A stretch of 7,160 nt of DNA from Oxalobacter sp. (GTDB lineage Bacteria > Pseudomonadota > Gammaproteobacteria > Burkholderiales > Burkholderiaceae_D), in contig JAAZED010000031.1 in NCBI GenBank assembly GCA_012512465.1, forward strand, positions 1-7,160, written 5' to 3'. Within the stretch, counting starts at the first letter, position 1. Every line of letters starts with the position of its first letter. A model generated the notes under the pieces. That model made no database searches. It had not been told where the DNA came from and was given only the letters and a program-made list of their open reading frames with translations. The position numbers were made by a program, and so were the translations under genes. This document shows positions 5,442 through 7,160 of the stretch, in pieces.

Positions 5442-6797
5442 TCAGGGCACCATCTCCCCCCACATGTCATGCGCATCCGCATCAGTAATTCTGACAGAGA
5501 CAAATTCTCCCGCCTTGAGTTTTCTCCGCATTCCTTTCGGCTTTTTGACATAAACCACACCGTCTATCTCGGGTGCATCGGCAGATGAACGGCCAATGGC
5601 GCCGCCTCGTACCGGCTCGTCGGTGAGGATACGCAGGGTTTTCCCGATTTTCTCCTGAAGTTTTTCGCTGGAAATTTCCTCCTGCATGATCATCAGTTGC
5701 GCCCGCCGTTCTTCACGAATGGCTTCCGGCACAGGGTCGGCAAGATAATTTGCGGCAGCACCCTCCACAGGTGAATAGGGGAAACACCCGAGCCGGTCGA
5801 TTCTGGCCACTTTAAGAAAATCCATCAGATAATCAAATTCGGCATCGGTCTCACCGGGAAAGCCGGTAATGAAGGTAGAGCGAATCGTAATATCCGGACA
5901 CATGTCACGCCAGGCCATCATTCGCTCAAGATGTTTTTCTCCACTGGCCGGGCGCTTCATTCTCCTTAACACATCGGGATGCGCATGCTGCAGCGGCACA
6001 TCCAGGTAAGGCAGAATCAATCCATCCTGCATCAGGGAAACCAGATGATCGACATGGGGATAGGGATAAACATAATGCAGGCGAACCCAGGCATCATATC
6101 GCCGGGCGAGCTTCCCCAGGGATTCTGCCAGTTGGGTAACATGCGTTTTTACCGGCCGCCCCTCCCAGAACCCGGTCCGATATTTCATATCCACACCATA
6201 AGCGCCGGTATCTTGTGAAACCAGCAGCAACTCTTTCACACCGGCATTGAAAAGCCGCTCGGCTTCAGAGAGAACATCACCGACAGAACGCGTAACAAGC
6301 CTGCCTCTCAACGAGGGGATAATACAAAAGGTGCAGCTGTGATTGCAGCCTTCGGAAATCTTGAGATAGGCATAATGGCGGGGCGTCAGCTTGATACCCT
6401 GCGGGGGAACGAGATCAATAAAGGGTTCATGCGGTCTTGGCAAATGCTTATGGACCGCCTGCATGACTTCTTCCAGCGCATCCGGCCCGGTTATTTCAAG
6501 CACATCAGGCATAACCTGGCGAATAAAGCCCTGACCGGCATCATCCCTTTTGGCACCAAGACAGCCGGTAACGATCACCTTGCCGTTTTCAGCCAGCGCC
6601 TCGCTGATGGTTTCCAGCGATTCTTCCACGGCAGCGTCAATAAATCCGCAGGTATTGATGATAACGAGATCGGCATCGTCATAGGTGGCGGCAGTCTGGT
6701 ACCCTTCTGCACGCAAACGGGTCAGTATGTGCTCGGAATCCACCAGCGCCTTGGGGCAGCCCAGTGAAACAAAGCCGATCCTTTTTAATGTATTCAT
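5442..6797 (-). CDS. rimO: Ribosomal protein S12 methylthiotransferase RimO
   Basis: 451 residues, close to the usual 440-460. RimO is a radical-SAM enzyme with two iron-sulfur clusters that adds a methylthio group to the beta-carbon of a conserved Asp of ribosomal protein S12. The N-terminal UPF0004 domain carries the auxiliary-cluster cysteines Cys14 ([12 protein letters not shown], a RimO-type signature), Cys50 (NTCGFID) and Cys79 (TGCLGA). The radical-SAM motif C-x3-C-x2-C is Cys151, Cys155 and Cys158 in [18 protein letters not shown]. The C-terminal part (about 385-451) is a TRAM domain ending in [15 protein letters not shown]. The N-terminal [10 protein letters not shown] and S12-type TRAM separate it from the tRNA enzyme MiaB. 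The ATG at 6797 has only a weak A-rich Shine-Dalgarno region. It follows pgeF by 76 nt on the same strand; I see no convincing promoter or terminator in that gap. Confidence 0.97.
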   Translation of the reverse strand: MNTLKRIGFVSLGCPKALVDSEHILTRLRAEGYQTAATYDDADLVIINTCGFIDAAVEESLETISEALAENGKVIVTGCLGAKRDDAGQGFIRQVMPDVLEITGPDALEEVMQAVHKHLPRPHEPFIDLVPPQGIKLTPRHYAYLKISEGCNHSCTFCIIPSLRGRLVTRSVGDVLSEAERLFNAGVKELLLVSQDTGAYGVDMKYRTGFWEGRPVKTHVTQLAESLGKLARRYDAWVRLHYVYPYPHVDHLVSLMQDGLILPYLDVPLQHAHPDVLRRMKRPASGEKHLERMMAWRDMCPDITIRSTFITGFPGETDAEFDYLMDFLKVARIDRLGCFPYSPVEGAAANYLADPVPEAIREERRAQLMIMQEEISSEKLQEKIGKTLRILTDEPVRGGAIGRSSADAPEIDGVVYVKKPKGMRRKLKAGEFVSVRITDADAHDMWGEMVP

Positions 6798-6873
6798 TTC
6801 GCGTATATCTTTTGTTTAAATAATGCGGCAGACGGTATTATCCTGAAAATAACCATACCTTGCACCAAACCGG

Positions 6874-7160
6874 TCAAACCAGCCAGATACCCGTTGCCAT
6901 CCTCCCGGTTACCCCGTCACGGCGGTAGGAATAAAAACGGGCGGCATCAGAGACCGAGCAAAAATTTCCGCCGCTGATTCTGCTGACATCCTGTTTTTCA
7001 AGAATATGGCGCGCAAGTGCATAAATATCCGCCAGATATTTCCCAGACTCACCAACCCTGGGCCTGAAATATCCCGCGAGAGACACATCCCTGGCAGCAA
7101 ACGCCGCCAGCACATCCTCTCCCACCTCGAAGCGCTCGGGACCAATGGCGGGTCCCATCC
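6874..7160 (-). CDS. pgeF: PgeF/YfiH-family (laccase-domain) protein, C-terminal part (5' end outside window)
   Basis: The frame is open to the window edge; 95 codons before the stop are visible against a family length of about 240-260, so this is roughly the last 40 percent. The methionine codon at 7156-7158 is internal: MGPAIGPERFEVGEDV is the conserved GPAIGP segment, usually preceded by Trp, and the two remaining bases (GG) fit a TGG codon. The end has the family hallmark ISGGNFCSVSDAARFYSYRRDGVTGRMA. The family (DUF152, multicopper-oxidase-like fold) includes E. coli PgeF, the peptidoglycan editing factor that keeps L-Ser out of the stem peptide, and purine nucleoside phosphorylase/adenosine deaminase activities have been described for relatives. 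The metal-binding His and Cys residues are in the missing N-terminal part and cannot be checked. It is the first of three same-strand genes (pgeF, rimO, metC). Confidence 0.92.
   Translation of the reverse strand, partial: MGPAIGPERFEVGEDVLAAFAARDVSLAGYFRPRVGESGKYLADIYALARHILEKQDVSRISGGNFCSVSDAARFYSYRRDGVTGRMATGIWLV

Noticed and set aside
6820..6845. ATAAT/ATTAT inverted repeat in the pgeF-rimO gap as a terminator
   Set aside because: The arms are only 5 bp, the inner bases mismatch and no T tract follows on the minus strand.
7156..7158. ATG near the right edge as the start of a 94-residue protein
   Set aside because: It is the internal Met before the conserved GPAIGP segment of PgeF; the frame stays open to the window edge.

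Overview
The window looks like ordinary chromosome from a moderate-GC proteobacterium (about half G+C by eye). The MetC, RimO, PgeF and LOG sequences suggest a betaproteobacterium of the order Burkholderiales, perhaps Oxalobacteraceae such as Oxalobacter. This placement rests on remembered protein similarity and gene order, not on a search. I see no IS element, tRNA, rRNA, CRISPR array or phage gene.

Layout from left to right. Bases 2-766 (+) are the 3' part of an EAL-domain c-di-GMP phosphodiesterase gene whose 5' end lies outside the window. A bidirectional terminator hairpin (772-801) separates it from a convergent gene, 820-2571 (-), which encodes an exported Ntn-hydrolase of the gamma-glutamyltranspeptidase (GGT) family. 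That enzyme keeps the autoprocessing Thr but lacks nearly all the canonical gamma-glutamyl-binding residues, and it resembles the YwrD/HpxW-like branch. Divergent from it at 2797-3456 (+) is a GntR/FCD-type regulator. The 225-bp space between them holds a 16-bp perfect palindrome, a GTATAC core and a candidate promoter, so the pair looks like a regulator with its target.

Next is a LOG-family nucleotide phosphoribohydrolase (3603-4193, +), preceded by a promoter whose -35 box lies in a 9-bp-arm inverted repeat. Its stop codon overlaps, tail to tail, that of metC (4190-5362, -; cystathionine beta-lyase). Upstream of metC on the same strand are rimO (5442-6797, -; S12 methylthiotransferase) and the 3' end of pgeF (6874-7160, -). 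The minus-strand order is therefore pgeF, rimO, metC, with gaps of 76 and 79 nt, so co-transcription is possible but not shown.

The most interesting points are the non-canonical, secreted GGT-family enzyme with its divergent regulator and operator-like sites; the apparent loss of metal ligands in the regulator's FCD domain; and the direct pgeF-rimO junction, where related Burkholderiales, as I recall, carry polyhydroxyalkanoate genes. I do not see a clearly new multi-gene system here.
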